The notes beneath the pieces are model-generated. The model had not been told where the DNA came from. It saw only the letters and a program-made list of their open reading frames with translations, and made no database searches. Source: Lineolata rhizophorae (taxonomy: Eukaryota; Ascomycota; Dothideomycetes; Lineolatales; Lineolataceae). From it: DNA of 24,121 bases. Location of the stretch: contig MU001678.1 of assembly GCA_010093515.1 (NCBI GenBank), positions 943,220-967,340 on the forward strand, given 5' to 3'. Every line of letters starts with the position of its first letter. The stretch's first letter is position 1. Position numbers and translations under genes: made by a program. Of the stretch, positions 1-9,206 are shown piece by piece.

Positions 1-251
1 GCGCGCGCGTGGGAGGGAGGAAAAGCTCGTGCGTCCTCTTCAAGTATCCATTGTACAAGGAAGTCCTCTTGCTCTGGTGTCAATCGTTGTTGGTATACGT
101 GGCTGGTTTGGCTGTTCTGTGTGCCTCGTACACGGGCAGAGAAGGTAGCTTGAGGGATGTTGTACGCCTTTGCAGCAGCTCTTTGACTAGTAAAAACACC
201 AGCATTAAGATCGCGGATAGCTGCTTGAATAGATTCTTCACGGTTGTCCAT
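1..251 (-). CDS. Fot1/pogo-like transposase, N-terminal fragment (runs off left edge)
   Basis: Starting at the ATG at 251 the minus strand is open for 83 codons to the window edge without a stop. Residues about 4-45 form a psq-type helix-turn-helix (EESIQAAIRDLNAG, then QRAAAKAYNIPQATFSARV). From about residue 60 the CENP-B/Tc5-type DNA-binding domain begins (QRLTPEQEDFLVQWILEED, then ARAFPPSHA). This pair of N-terminal DNA-binding domains followed by a DDE domain is the established layout of fungal Fot1/pogo transposases, which cut and paste the element at TA sites. The DDE part lies outside the window, so whether the copy is active cannot be judged. The sequence differs clearly from the second transposase at 23583, so they are separate families within the group. 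Confidence 0.88.
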   Translation of the reverse strand, partial: MDNREESIQAAIRDLNAGVFTSQRAAAKAYNIPQATFSARVRGTQNSQTSHVYQQRLTPEQEDFLVQWILEEDARAFPPSHAR

Positions 252-350
252 TTTGGCAGTGTGGGTGGTGAGAAAACACGTGTTTTGTTGAGGGTGTTGA
301 GTTCTGGGCAGTGAGTTGGAACCCCGGGTGACTCGGAACCCGGTCAGCTA
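1..350 (-). mobile_element. 5' part of a Fot1/pogo-like DNA transposon, cut by the window edge
   Basis: The minus strand from 251 leftwards encodes the N-terminus of a pogo/Fot1-type transposase, so 252 to about 350 should be the 5' untranslated and terminal region of the same element. A 6-bp inverted pair (ccgggt at 324-329, acccgg at 338-343) lies there, and a TA dinucleotide at 349-350 could be the target duplication typical of Tc1/mariner elements. The outer boundary is an inference: the other terminal repeat is outside the window, so the terminal inverted repeat cannot be confirmed. Confidence 0.5.
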
Positions 351-1542
351 GCTTAACTGCTAATTCTATCGGTGCAGATATGGAGGACTCTTGAGAATAG
401 TCAAGTAACCTTCCTAGCTCAGGTAAGTTCGAGACTAAAAACCTCAAAAAGTTGGCAGTCCAACAAGCATCGGTGGAAGCAACCTTCGGGTCGCAAAAAA
501 AGGACGTTTATACCGCAGCGTGGCGAATTGTTAGCTAGCACCTAGTTTTCTCGAGATTCTCTCAAACACTTTAGCAATGTTACCCTTAACCTGTAGGAGC
601 TGGAGAATTTGGAGAAGATCGCAGGCTGCTTTGCGAACGGCGAAGGCATTTAGCGGCGGTCATATGGAGGCACTAAACATTCAAAGCAAGCAATCGGATC
701 AATTTGCGGTGCCTTTGGTTTGTCTAGCCAGGAGCTAGCTAGTTGCTTGCCTGACGACGTTCAGTTCTCGACGTAGAGCTTGTTGGCAAATGTGCTATTC
801 TACATGTTTGTTCTTACCACCGGAACATAAGAAGCCGCCTTTCGCAACAATGGCCAGCCGGCTGAAGCAGTTTCCATTTCCACAACCCAAAATTCGTGTG
901 ATGATACAGACATCGCCAATGCGCATCCTGGAATTGAGGAAGCAGTTGTGATATCTCCATACGAGGCTATTTACACAATTGCTCGAATATGATGGAATGA
1001 TCCAAACAAGGTCAGTCGCCATTAAAGTGTCAATTTATTTGTACTTGGCATAGCTCTTCAAGAGCCTCTATGTACTCCACTCGGAAGTCCACAAGACCGC
1101 GTAACATTACTAAGCGCTAAAACTAGAATAACTAAAATATATTCTATATATTCCATGCACCAAGAAAAGTTCACGTACGTCTACTTAAGCCGGCCCTATG
1201 CCTTTATACCTTTAACTAAATTTGGTGTAGGAATTTGGCTTGCAAAAATAGTGCATAGTACATAGTTAGTAACTACTATATGACTATTAATGTTAATAAG
1301 ACAGAGTATCCTCCTAGGGTTGCCAGACTATTACGAATACTTTATTTCAGGTATGATCAATTTAAAGGCCCGCTTTGGCGCTTTTATTCATGCCTTGGCA
1401 TAGGTAGATCCTCTCGTTGACTTAATCTAAAAAGGGTGTGTCAGCCCGCGCCTGCACTCCCCTGTACATACTGTATAACCGAGCGGCGGGTGATTGCGTG
1501 TGCTGGGCGCGGGACATAGGGCTGAGCTATGCGCTAAGCGAG
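351..1542. other. Intergenic region, no gene seen
   Basis: Between the left transposon and the promoter of the next gene no frame shows a believable protein. Several short minus-strand frames exist (for example 795-1022), but none has a recognisable motif. The part from about 1020 to 1430 is AT-rich with many TA steps, which would fit past repeat-induced point mutation, though this is only an impression from composition. Confidence 0.6.
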
Positions 1543-1548
1543 ACGCGT
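1543..1548 (+). promoter_or_regulatory. MCB-like site (ACGCGT) upstream of the 1722 gene
   Basis: An exact ACGCGT lies 55 bp upstream of the TATA box and about 175 bp upstream of the start codon, followed at 1554-1560 by a related aacgcgc stretch. ACGCGT is the core bound by the MBF complex (Mbp1-Swi6 type) that drives G1/S genes in ascomycetes. The sequence match is direct; a role in cell-cycle control is inference, since a hexamer can occur by chance in this locally GC-rich stretch. Confidence 0.35.
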
Positions 1549-1602
1549 GGTTCAACGCGCCAGATCTGTCACTGCGCGCGCTATAGCACCTCGCGAGCTC
1601 GC

Positions 1603-1610
1603 ATATATAA
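1603..1610 (+). promoter_or_regulatory. TATA box of the 1722 gene
   Basis: The sequence atatataa sits 112 bp before the chosen start codon and is followed within 30-40 bp by a pyrimidine-rich stretch (cttttcttcctt, then cagttcttccc), the usual setting of a fungal transcription start. Its position supports ATG 1722 over the in-frame ATG at 1611, which would lie directly at the TATA box. Confidence 0.65.
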
Positions 1611-1721
1611 ATGTTCTGCGCCCACTTTTCTTCCTTAATATTCAGTTCTTCCCAATCACAAGTTGCGGCTTTTGGGACACTGGTTTTAACTCGCGTTTTT
1701 ACATACACACATACTTTGAAG

Positions 1722-3587
1722 ATGCCACCTGCAAATGTTCGACCCGCCAATGTTCCAGGCATGACATCCCGACAGGCTAAAGCAGATTATCGGAAGCATG
1801 GCCCGAGGATTTCGGCGGCTGAAGCACAAAACCAGGAACGGTACAACCGCCTGATGGACCGAAGGGAGCAAGCGGAAGAGGAGGAGAAGAAGCGCCAACT
1901 AGCCAAGCAGCGCCGCAAAGAAAAGGAGCGCAAAGAGCGCGAGAAGCGGGAAGCTCTGGGAATCGGCATGGCAACACAGTTGAATGGCTGGAGCTATTCT
2001 CAGAAACGCATGCGATCCGCAATGGAGGGGTTTCTCGGAGTCGATCGACGCGGAAAGAAGATGAAGCTGGAGCACAACACCAGCGAGGATGCCCTTTCCG
2101 CGAGGCATAACATCGACGGCCTCACACCGGTTGCAGAAGAGGGGGATGGCGAGGTGCCTGGAGCTGGCCTGGAGACAGGAGATTTGCCGGAGGATGATCA
2201 CGGAGTGCGCCATGGTGCACGCCAAGATTCTTCTTCGGCGGCCTTGGATGGGGCTATTAGCCTGCAAGATCCATGGGACACGGATGGGATCGACGACGAG
2301 GACTTCCAAGCATTCAAGGATTTGTCGCCGCCGGCATCTCAGCCGGCAATGACGTCTCGTTCAACCCCGTGTGAGCCATTGAATCGCGCAAAATCCGCTC
2401 CCGCACGCGCGGAATCGCAGGTTTTGAAAGCGATAGCAGGCAACGCTCTAGCCCGACCATCAAACTTACCCTATCCCAATCCGGACTTCGAGGACCTGCC
2501 GCCGAACAACCCTACGCCTGCTCTAAGTCCTACCCATCATGAACCCGATGCGCTGTCTCACACAAGACCCGAGGCCGTAGCTCCATATAAGATAAGCTTC
2601 AACGTCGACGACCTAGTTCTTCCGAGTACCCAGGAGCTGGCACGGGAGCTTGAGGAGGAGGATAGCCCTAATGCACTATCCATTGGTAGATCCGTTTCTT
2701 CGGCGCCACCAGCTGCGAGTTCCGGTGGTAACAATGCCGGGTCCCAGCACAACGAGAGGAGACCGCGCAAGGATGTTAAGGGTCGTCGGAAATCTACTCC
2801 TTCAGATCGGTCCATGCTTGGAAACGCCCGGAAACAGCTACAGTCATCCGCTACTCCAAACCAGCCGCCGGCATTGAAGCCTAACGTAAGCTTTGATGTC
2901 GATAAGCTCGTCTTTCCGAGCTCCGACGAGCTGGCAAGGGAGCTAGAGAAGGAGGACGAGATACCAGTGGCGGAGATGGTGGCACGGAAGCCTACGGAAG
3001 CGCCCCAGAAGAAGGCTGACTCTCCACAGGAGAGTAGTCTAGCGGCAGAACTCGAGTTCCTAGACGCGTACGTGGACCTCTTTTCAAGCCAGGACGATGG
3101 GCTGAGAACCCCAATGCCGGTGGTTGGTTCTTTCAGTGAGCCTCAAAAGATGCCAAAGTTCGGTTCTCCAATGCAGGCGGCAGCACTGGCCAACTGTGGC
3201 CGTCGCTCTCGTAGTCCACGCCAGCGCTCTTCGCCGGCATTCCGCGTAGAAAAGAACAAGACGCAGTCGTCGGCTTCTCCCTCAAAGCGTGCCAAGATGG
3301 CATCTTCGACAAATCAAATCACGAATGCCCCGGCTAAGTCCACATCCACTTCCCGAAACAAAAATCAGCATGGTAGGAGCGCCAGCTTCATGCTCTCAAC
3401 ACAGGATGTTCTGGCCTGCGCGGTGGATGCACCGGTCATGTTTACGCAGGCAGGGCCGGATCCGAACCGTGTGAGCAAGGGATTGCCGGCGGAAAAGAAA
3501 GTGGACTTGAAGAGCTTGGGATTTGAGTTTGCCGACGACGATGTACTATCGAACAGCCAGCTTGAGAAGGAGATGAGGGAAAGCTGA
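1722..3587 (+). CDS. Uncharacterised disordered, probably nuclear protein with three copies of an acidic/hydrophobic motif
   Basis: One uninterrupted exon encodes 621 residues from ATG 1722. An in-frame ATG at 1611 is rejected because it overlaps the TATA box. Residues 30-78 are a highly charged, probably helical stretch rich in E, K and R, followed by a short ordered-looking segment (86-106, WSYSQKRMRSAMEGFLG core) and a basic patch RRGKKMK (109-115) that could be a nuclear signal. The middle is Pro/Ser-rich and disordered. Two near-identical segments stand out: 291-314 (FNVDDLVLPSTQELARELEEE core) and 389-412 (FDVDKLVFPSSDELARELEKE core). A shorter relative closes the protein (601-618, FEFADDDVLSNSQLEKEM). 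A basic Ser/Arg/Pro stretch (RRSRSPRQRSSP) lies between. Such proteins are conserved but uncharacterised in filamentous fungi as far as I recall; no enzyme domain is visible. The repeats look like docking motifs for one partner, which is inference. Confidence 0.85.
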   Translation: MPPANVRPANVPGMTSRQAKADYRKHGPRISAAEAQNQERYNRLMDRREQAEEEEKKRQLAKQRRKEKERKEREKREALGIGMATQLNGWSYSQKRMRSAMEGFLGVDRRGKKMKLEHNTSEDALSARHNIDGLTPVAEEGDGEVPGAGLETGDLPEDDHGVRHGARQDSSSAALDGAISLQDPWDTDGIDDEDFQAFKDLSPPASQPAMTSRSTPCEPLNRAKSAPARAESQVLKAIAGNALARPSNLPYPNPDFEDLPPNNPTPALSPTHHEPDALSHTRPEAVAPYKISFNVDDLVLPSTQELARELEEEDSPNALSIGRSVSSAPPAASSGGNNAGSQHNERRPRKDVKGRRKSTPSDRSMLGNARKQLQSSATPNQPPALKPNVSFDVDKLVFPSSDELARELEKEDEIPVAEMVARKPTEAPQKKADSPQESSLAAELEFLDAYVDLFSSQDDGLRTPMPVVGSFSEPQKMPKFGSPMQAAALANCGRRSRSPRQRSSPAFRVEKNKTQSSASPSKRAKMASSTNQITNAPAKSTSTSRNKNQHGRSASFMLSTQDVLACAVDAPVMFTQAGPDPNRVSKGLPAEKKVDLKSLGFEFADDDVLSNSQLEKEMRES

Positions 3588-4104
3588 GAACGGTAAATGA
3601 CGAGTGTGGATTCTGGAAGACGTCTTAGTTCGAATTTCGCTTGTTTGTGTTGTCTTTTTGCGGGGATATGGCTTATGGGTGCATAGTTACGGTTTGCATT
3701 GGTTGCATTGGTGGGTGATCTAGATAAGATTTGATATGGAACTTCATTATTGCACGAAATGTTGCGGAGTCGTTGCTTTGGGTAGGGGCATTGAGCGCAT
3801 TTAGGAGGCATTTGGGAAGGTTTCGGGAATGGGTTGGCCTGCTTGCTTTGGTTTAGCCTGGAAAAGGAGGATTGCATTCAGAGCCAGTGTTTAAGCTTTT
3901 GGTTAGAACAATGTATTTTCACTGAGTAGCGGGAAGAAGATTGGCCCTTGACGGAAAATTGTACGTTAAAAGTAGGGGCAAACACAAATGTGTTGGCATT
4001 AATGCCTGATCGGTGTGATAATGCATTACTAAAGTTTTGGCCAAAAACTGTGAAATTTCCTATAAATATCATGGAACTGCAGGCAGTCCATCGCTTCTAT
4101 CCTC
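3588..4104. other. 3' flank of the 1722 gene, no gene seen
   Basis: This stretch follows the stop codon of the disordered protein and should hold its 3' untranslated region and terminator. Overlapping short frames on both strands have no recognisable content. Confidence 0.55.
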
Positions 4105-5861
4105 TTGATACTTACAGCTCTACGCAACGTTTGCTTCCAAAAGGTTGCAAACCGTCGCTCAATTTTGGTTGACTTCACTTGTTCTTCCACTAATTGTTAT
4201 ACTTTAATACTTCATCCGATCTCTCAATCCACGAAAACACTCGCTTTAGGGTCACGTGTATATGATCATATTATTATCTTCCAAAGAATACAACTGGTGG
4301 AAAACGTTTGATATCACTATTTGTAATACTAGCGAACTTGGCAACTCTCTCATGTGGTGCTCTTCAAGCAAAGTCATCACCATCACCTTCAGTCATGCTG
4401 TCGAGGTGAACAACATGCTTGACATAGCTTAAGACGGTAGTTGCGAACCTATGACAATAGTGTCGGCGTTTAGGAAACGCTTGATCTATCAAGCAAGTGC
4501 ATAAGGGTCCGTCTATGCTCATCGTAACTCCTATCGTAATAGAAAGACCGAGAACAAGGACGTGGGACACGTTATCTCTTTTACTTGTGGGGCCACCCAA
4601 ACCGCCTAGAGAGTGAGGATCAGGACTTCAGCGAATGAGTCACCTTTAGGAGATACAATGAATCTTGAGTGTTCGAGAAAAAAGAGTGCAATATGAATAA
4701 TAGTCAGGCAGTATAAGCGCTAAGATAACGTATACTATCTTCTGTCCTAACTTGGCGTGCATTTCGATAGCAAGGTCCACCAGCCAAACAATGGAAGGTA
4801 TTTCCGCTGGCTCGCCCAGGATTACGTTCTCTAGAAAACGCCACTCTGTGTTCACCTAAAAATACATTCGAGGAGAGCCACTCAGACGACAAGATCACAT
4901 CTAAGTTGTTCAGCCACCTGAAGAATAGAGATGCTTCACTGGCCTCTAGTGATAATGGTGTTGGCGACGTAACTATTTAATAAGCCCTAATACATTTACA
5001 GAGCTATAGTGCTTCGCGTACGAGTATCTACGATGGTGGAGTTGGCGAGGAGATCATGTTTCAAGTGCTCAAAAACCGAGAGATGGACGACGCGCCGCCC
5101 ACATCTTATAGTGATAGCGAGATAAGTAATAGAACCATGCTTGAAACATTTCGAGCCTAGGAACCCGTAGCCGTCACACCAAAGTCTATTGGTGATGACA
5201 AAAGCGATGACACTGTTTCAAACACTTAATGAGTTGGAAAAAAGGATTTGCGCGCCGAAGTAAGTGCCAGCCTTTCCGTAGTGACTTTCGCATTTTAGTT
5301 GCCTCTAATAGTTTAATCGAAGTGGCATACTAATGTCAACATTGCAGTTTGAATGCCCCATCCGCTATCGTTACTCCCATAGGGGAGAACTATTCCGCCG
5401 GACCATTTTAGTTTAACTTTGCCACTAAAGCACATAGATAAATCATCCCCTGAGTCTTCCGCTCAAGACTCAAGAAGCCCGAAGGCTTCCAAGTTAGGGG
5501 AACTGGGAAATCCATTTACCACTGCTCATACTGAACCCGCTTGGGATTTGACGTACCCGGGCACTTAATAATTCGTTACTCTAAGTCAATTATAGCACTC
5601 AATAAGTCGACAATTAAGATTCCGACCAAACACGAGTGAGCGGGCTCTAAAAATACAAATGAAGTAAAGAAAATGTGGTCGTGGCCGGTTGAAGAACAGG
5701 TTACTTCACGTTGGGTAAATTCATACACAATGCCAGCCTCTGGCAATTCGTTGGAAGTCACTTCAGACGAAGGTGCCAGTATAGACTCGATCGCATCATT
5801 AACGACAAACTTTGTGAAGGCTAATACTACAGCGTCTGGATGGCGAGAAGAGAGAGGTTAA
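4105..5861 (+). pseudogene. Possible decayed protein-coding gene, family unknown
   Basis: No intact gene lies here, but one plus-strand frame (the one starting at 4105) reads in a protein-like way for about 1.5 kb with roughly a dozen and a half stops and no obvious need for a frame change until about 5600. Open stretches are 4771-4977 (69 codons) and 4984-5157 (58 codons, containing YDGGVGEEIMFQVLKNREMD). A last open stretch in another frame covers about 5637-5861. The stops would fit C-to-T change of CAA, CAG and CGA codons, as left by repeat-induced point mutation. Against this, the stop frequency is close to chance, and I recognise no family, so this may simply be intergenic DNA. A GTAAGT at 5260 with a CTAAT and GCAG at 5347 resembles an intron but is not needed for the frame. 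Confidence 0.25.
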
Positions 5862-6078
5862 CGAAGGAAGAGCGGCTTTCTGGTAGATTTTGGGTTCTTG
5901 ATCCTCATAGCAGCTACGTAGTATTCTCTGAATCAAGCTTCATAATCGAGTTATGCCTATCTGTATTGATCGCCACTGATCAACAAAGGCTATGAGCACG
6001 CAACAAAGGAGCGTCCTGTCTATTGTCTCAGGAGAGCATCCCGCGCAATTCTTTTTCCAACAGAGCCACGGAGCCATC

Positions 6079-6150
6079 CTAAAACATGGGATTAAATGAA
6101 ATATTCGTTTATAACTATTAAGGGCCAAGAGTGAATAATCGTAAACTTAC
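6079..6150 (-). other. Possible 72-bp intron in the 3' untranslated region of the 6156-6914 gene
   Basis: Five bases after the TGA stop of the membrane-protein gene there is a strong donor (GTAAGT starting at 6150) and, 72 bp on, a TTTTAG acceptor (ending at 6079). The size is typical for fungal introns, but the branch site is weak. If spliced, the intron would lie entirely after the stop codon. It could also mean that the gene model ends differently. Confidence 0.3.
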
Positions 6151-6155
6151 CTTAC

Positions 6156-6914
6156 TCAACGCGGCTTCTCATCACCGCTATCGCTTAGACTCCCGACGAC
6201 GAAAACATCCTCAAGCCTCGGGCCAGGCTCTGGATCCCTCAATGGCCTCGGCTGGTACCTCGTCTTATTCCTCCCACCCACATGTGTCGACCCGATGCCT
6301 GCGCGCAGGTGCTGCATCTCAAATGCCGCTTCGGGTCTCCTCCCGCGTTCAGAACTGGGCTCGGGATCTCTGCTCGGCCTCTCCCACGGGCTCCCCAAAA
6401 ACAAGCTGCGCCCTTCCCACGCATTCCGCGCATCAAGCTTGCTCTCGTTGTAAGTCTGTTCGCGCAGCTGCTGCAGCCGCTCTCGGCGCTCCTTGGCCCA
6501 AGCTTCGTGCGCGGCCTCCGCGTCGCGTCTATTAGCCTTAGCAGCAGCACGTCGTCGCTGCAAGTAGATGTAAAGGGCGATAGAGGCAAGGACGGCCACG
6601 AGGATGCTGACGATCACGATGCCGACGATCGTGTCGTGCTTCTCGACGGCGACTATGTCGGAACTAGCGCGGGAGCGCAGAGGTATCGTGTTCGACATGG
6701 TGCGGCCGAGAGAGGTGAAGCTGCGGATCACGAAGGGTGGTTTAGACGGTGCAGGAAGCCAGGGGCGTGGTGGTCGGTCTGTAAAGTTGCGGGGGCTTAA
6801 GGTGGGCACGACTAGTTGGCGTGCGGTGAGCGATGGCTGCGGCGGTGTCGCGGGCCCCGGACGTCCGTTCCTGGGGTCATAGATCAGACCAAGTCGAAGA
6901 TCGATGTCTGGCAT
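6156..6914 (-). CDS. Uncharacterised single-pass membrane protein
   Basis: The frame gives 252 residues from ATG 6914; an internal ATG at 6698 would give 180 residues. The open frame extends a little upstream of 6914 but without another ATG. The N-terminal 85 or so residues are Pro-rich and lack a signal peptide. One clear membrane segment follows (core TIVGIVIVSILVAVLASIAL, about residues 95-118), ending in a tryptophan-free aromatic patch and an RRR stop-transfer signal. Next is a charged, probably helical stretch rich in A, E, K and R (AKANRRDAEAAHEAWAKERR), then a disordered tail ending in an acidic SDSGDE. The positive charges after the segment suggest an N-outside, C-cytosolic orientation. 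Such proteins are common and uncharacterised in filamentous ascomycetes; I recognise no family. It lies downstream of ERD2 on the same strand with about 650 bp between them, so it is probably transcribed separately. Confidence 0.62.
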   Translation of the reverse strand: MPDIDLRLGLIYDPRNGRPGPATPPQPSLTARQLVVPTLSPRNFTDRPPRPWLPAPSKPPFVIRSFTSLGRTMSNTIPLRSRASSDIVAVEKHDTIVGIVIVSILVAVLASIALYIYLQRRRAAAKANRRDAEAAHEAWAKERRERLQQLREQTYNESKLDARNAWEGRSLFLGSPWERPSRDPEPSSERGRRPEAAFEMQHLRAGIGSTHVGGRNKTRYQPRPLRDPEPGPRLEDVFVVGSLSDSGDEKPR

Positions 6915-6998
6915 GGTTGAAATGCTGGCGTGACCTTCCTTGAATACCACTGATCCAATAGTGTGCAACCGGTGATGTGTAGGATATGAAAGTTGCAC

Positions 6999-7569
6999 TG
7001 CAAAAGATCCTGATCTAAAGCTGTGCAGAGCTGAACAAGAAATTACATAGACAGAGAAACATTTATATAAAATCTGAGTTCGAAATCCGAGAAAGTCCCC
7101 CGAATGGACATAGACATTGTGTCTCAGGTAGTTCCAAAGAATAGAACGGAAACATATACCGGCCTACTCTCCTACTCGACATGTTTCTAACAACGAGCGA
7201 GGGGTGATAGTATGCGACGAACAAAGGGCTTGAATTGACAACCACCGCCGATTTCAGAGTATGAGTTAGTCGCAATGAATATCAAACAGAACACTAGCGT
7301 GGATGACTCGCGGGAATTTCCATGTCAAAAATCAGTAGTACGTTGCAGTGTTCGCAACCATAACGCTTAGGGGTTTCTGAATCAGCTGGATAAACTCCTA
7401 TATGCATCAACGACGCAGTTTGCCGTCTATTCAAACAAGGTACACAAAATGATAAAAGGATCCTGCACTAATCTCAGTCACCCGAAATGCAGTGCACCGG
7501 CCAAAAGAGTCGCTTACCCAGACAAAGCAATAACGTGCCTAAAACCAAAACAATGATCAGTCGCTCTCC
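6999..7569. other. Intergenic region between ERD2 and the membrane-protein gene
   Basis: This should hold the ERD2 terminator and the promoter of the downstream membrane-protein gene. I see no credible coding frame; a 70-residue minus-strand frame at 7063-7275 has no recognisable content. Confidence 0.55.
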
Positions 7570-8841
7570 TTACTGCCTGCTCTCATCTCTCCACTCCGAC
7601 CCGTTCCCCACACCCGCCGCCGCTGTCGGCCCGCCCACCACAGTATCCTCCCGATCACTATCATCATCCTCAAACACATTCGGGTCCGTCAACGGCTCCT
7701 CCTCATCCCTTCTACCTCCTTTCTTCGCCTGCCTCGACCTCTCCGTATCTAAAACGCCTTCATCAGCCGAAACCGAAATACCCCTCGGACCCCAACGATT
7801 CTGATTATCTCTGGCAACGGCTCTGCCGCCCGGCGTACCATGCGCATCGCCATCGAGACTCTCCTCGTCAAAATCCCACGTCCCATCGCGACTCGCTACG
7901 CCGCCACCTGGCCTGCTCTTGCCGGCCAAGCCTAGCAGTCTGCTGACGAGCCAGCCGCGGCTCAAGTCCTCCGAATCGACGATGCCGCCGCTGCGCAGCT
8001 TGACGCGCTGACGGGACCAGTATACCCACGCGAAGTCGATGTAGAGAGCCGTTTGTATAACGCCAAAGATGGTGCGGATGGGGTCGAAGTTGTGCTCCGG
8101 GCCGAAGCCGCGGACGAACCAATTCAGGATGAGCAAGGCGCGGTACGATCCGAGTGTGACAAGGTAGAACGAGTCGATGACGGTCGGAACGGTGGTTTGG
8201 CGGAGGAGGAGCAGTTGTGGCAGGATACATGTCGATTCGAGGATGATGGAGAAGGTCCACATAACCTATAGGAACTTAAGTGAGCGTACAGCCAGAAGAA
8301 TCATGCGCATCGTCGTCTTACCTCGGAGAAGATGAAGGGGTGATTGAACTTAATAAATATAGCAGTGAAGATAGGCGCACCGACGACAGAACCCCCGAGA
8401 CTGTATGCGCCGAGCTTCCAAGCCTTCTCGCGCTCGCGCGTGCGCGCGAAGACCCGCGTCATGAGAAAGATGATGTAGGCTGACGAGCCGATATAGAAGA
8501 TCTTGAGGACGAAGTTCCACCAAGAGGCCCACACTGTGAAAGGAGGTGTCCAGAAAAGGTCTAGGTACCGACTGCAGAAGACGACAAGGTAGAGGACCTG
8601 AGTGATGAGTGAGACTCCTATAATGACAAAGTTAATGCAAGGTTAGCTGAACATGTTGACGAGATGCATCGGCACGGGTTCGGGGACGCTGCTTGTTTGT
8701 AGACTAGATGCGGCCTGGTAGGGATTTGTTTATCGCACCTTCGGCGCTTCTGTTTGAGTGGATTGCCCATATTAGGATGAGCTTCGACAGGGTGTGTGAC
8801 ACGTCCGCAAGAATGCGGAATACATTCATGTTGAACCCCAT
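7570..8841 (-). CDS. ERD2: ER lumen protein-retaining receptor (HDEL receptor) Erd2
   Basis: Three exons: 8841-8739, 8617-8322 and 8265-7570, joined over introns of 121 bp (donor GTGCGA, CTAAC branch, TATAG acceptor) and 56 bp (GTAAGA to TATAG), giving 364 residues. Erd2 is a seven-helix Golgi receptor that binds C-terminal HDEL/KDEL signals at acidic pH and returns escaped ER proteins via COPI vesicles. Family signatures are plain: NVFRILADVSHTLSK near the N-terminus, SRYLDLFW, WWNFVLKIFYIGSSAY, WTFSIILESTCILPQL and GSYRALLILNWFVR. Residues matching the human ligand-site residues are present: R9, H16, R51, E143, R175, W182 and R185. The usual receptor is about 210-220 residues; here a hydrophilic tail of about 140 residues, rich in G, R, D and E, follows the last helix. 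Extended tails are known in filamentous fungi. The start is set by the conserved first helix just after ATG 8841; ATG 8829 is a minor alternative. Confidence 0.96.
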
Positions 8842-9206
8842 GATGGGCGATGCGGCTGCGAAAGTGCGCAGCTCTCCTGGAAGCTTTGCAAGCTTTGCAA
8901 GCGGCGCGTAAGGGAGCTCAGTTCAACTGCGGCAATTCGACCTGTTTGGCGGAGCTGTTTGGCACTCGGAAGCTCGAGCAGGGAGATTTCGGACAATGAA
9001 ACCGGTATATGGAGGTAAAGATAATCTTCGCGATGTTCAGCAATGCTCTTCCGCTTGGTTTGAGGCCGCAAGTTGGCGTGAGAACGGATGTTTGAGGCCA
9101 GATTTGTTGGAGCCTAGAGGTGCAGCTGGCTGTCTCGTGTTCCGCCCACTGACGCAGCGCCTCTACCAGGGTCCGACTCCCGACGCCGGCCGAGACTAGT
9201 ATGCTC
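8842..9206. other. Upstream region of ERD2
   Basis: No credible gene. It should contain the ERD2 promoter, although no clean TATA box is visible. The 9-bp unit agctttgca is present twice in tandem at about 8883-8900. Confidence 0.5.

Noticed and set aside
1611-1721. Upstream in-frame ATG extending the 1722 protein by 37 residues
   Set aside because: This ATG follows the TATA box directly, so it would lie upstream of or at the transcription start.
5260-5347. Intron-like interval (GTAAGT, CTAAT, GCAG) inside the possible decayed gene
   Set aside because: The presumed frame continues through it without a shift, and joining its ends changes the frame to a less convincing one; kept only as a remark.
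7063-7275. 70-residue minus-strand frame between ERD2 and the membrane-protein gene
   Set aside because: No motif, no promoter or splice signals, and the size is expected by chance.
9115-9200. tRNA-like T-loop sequence (gggtccgactcccgac)
   Set aside because: No matching acceptor, D and anticodon stems could be folded around it by eye.
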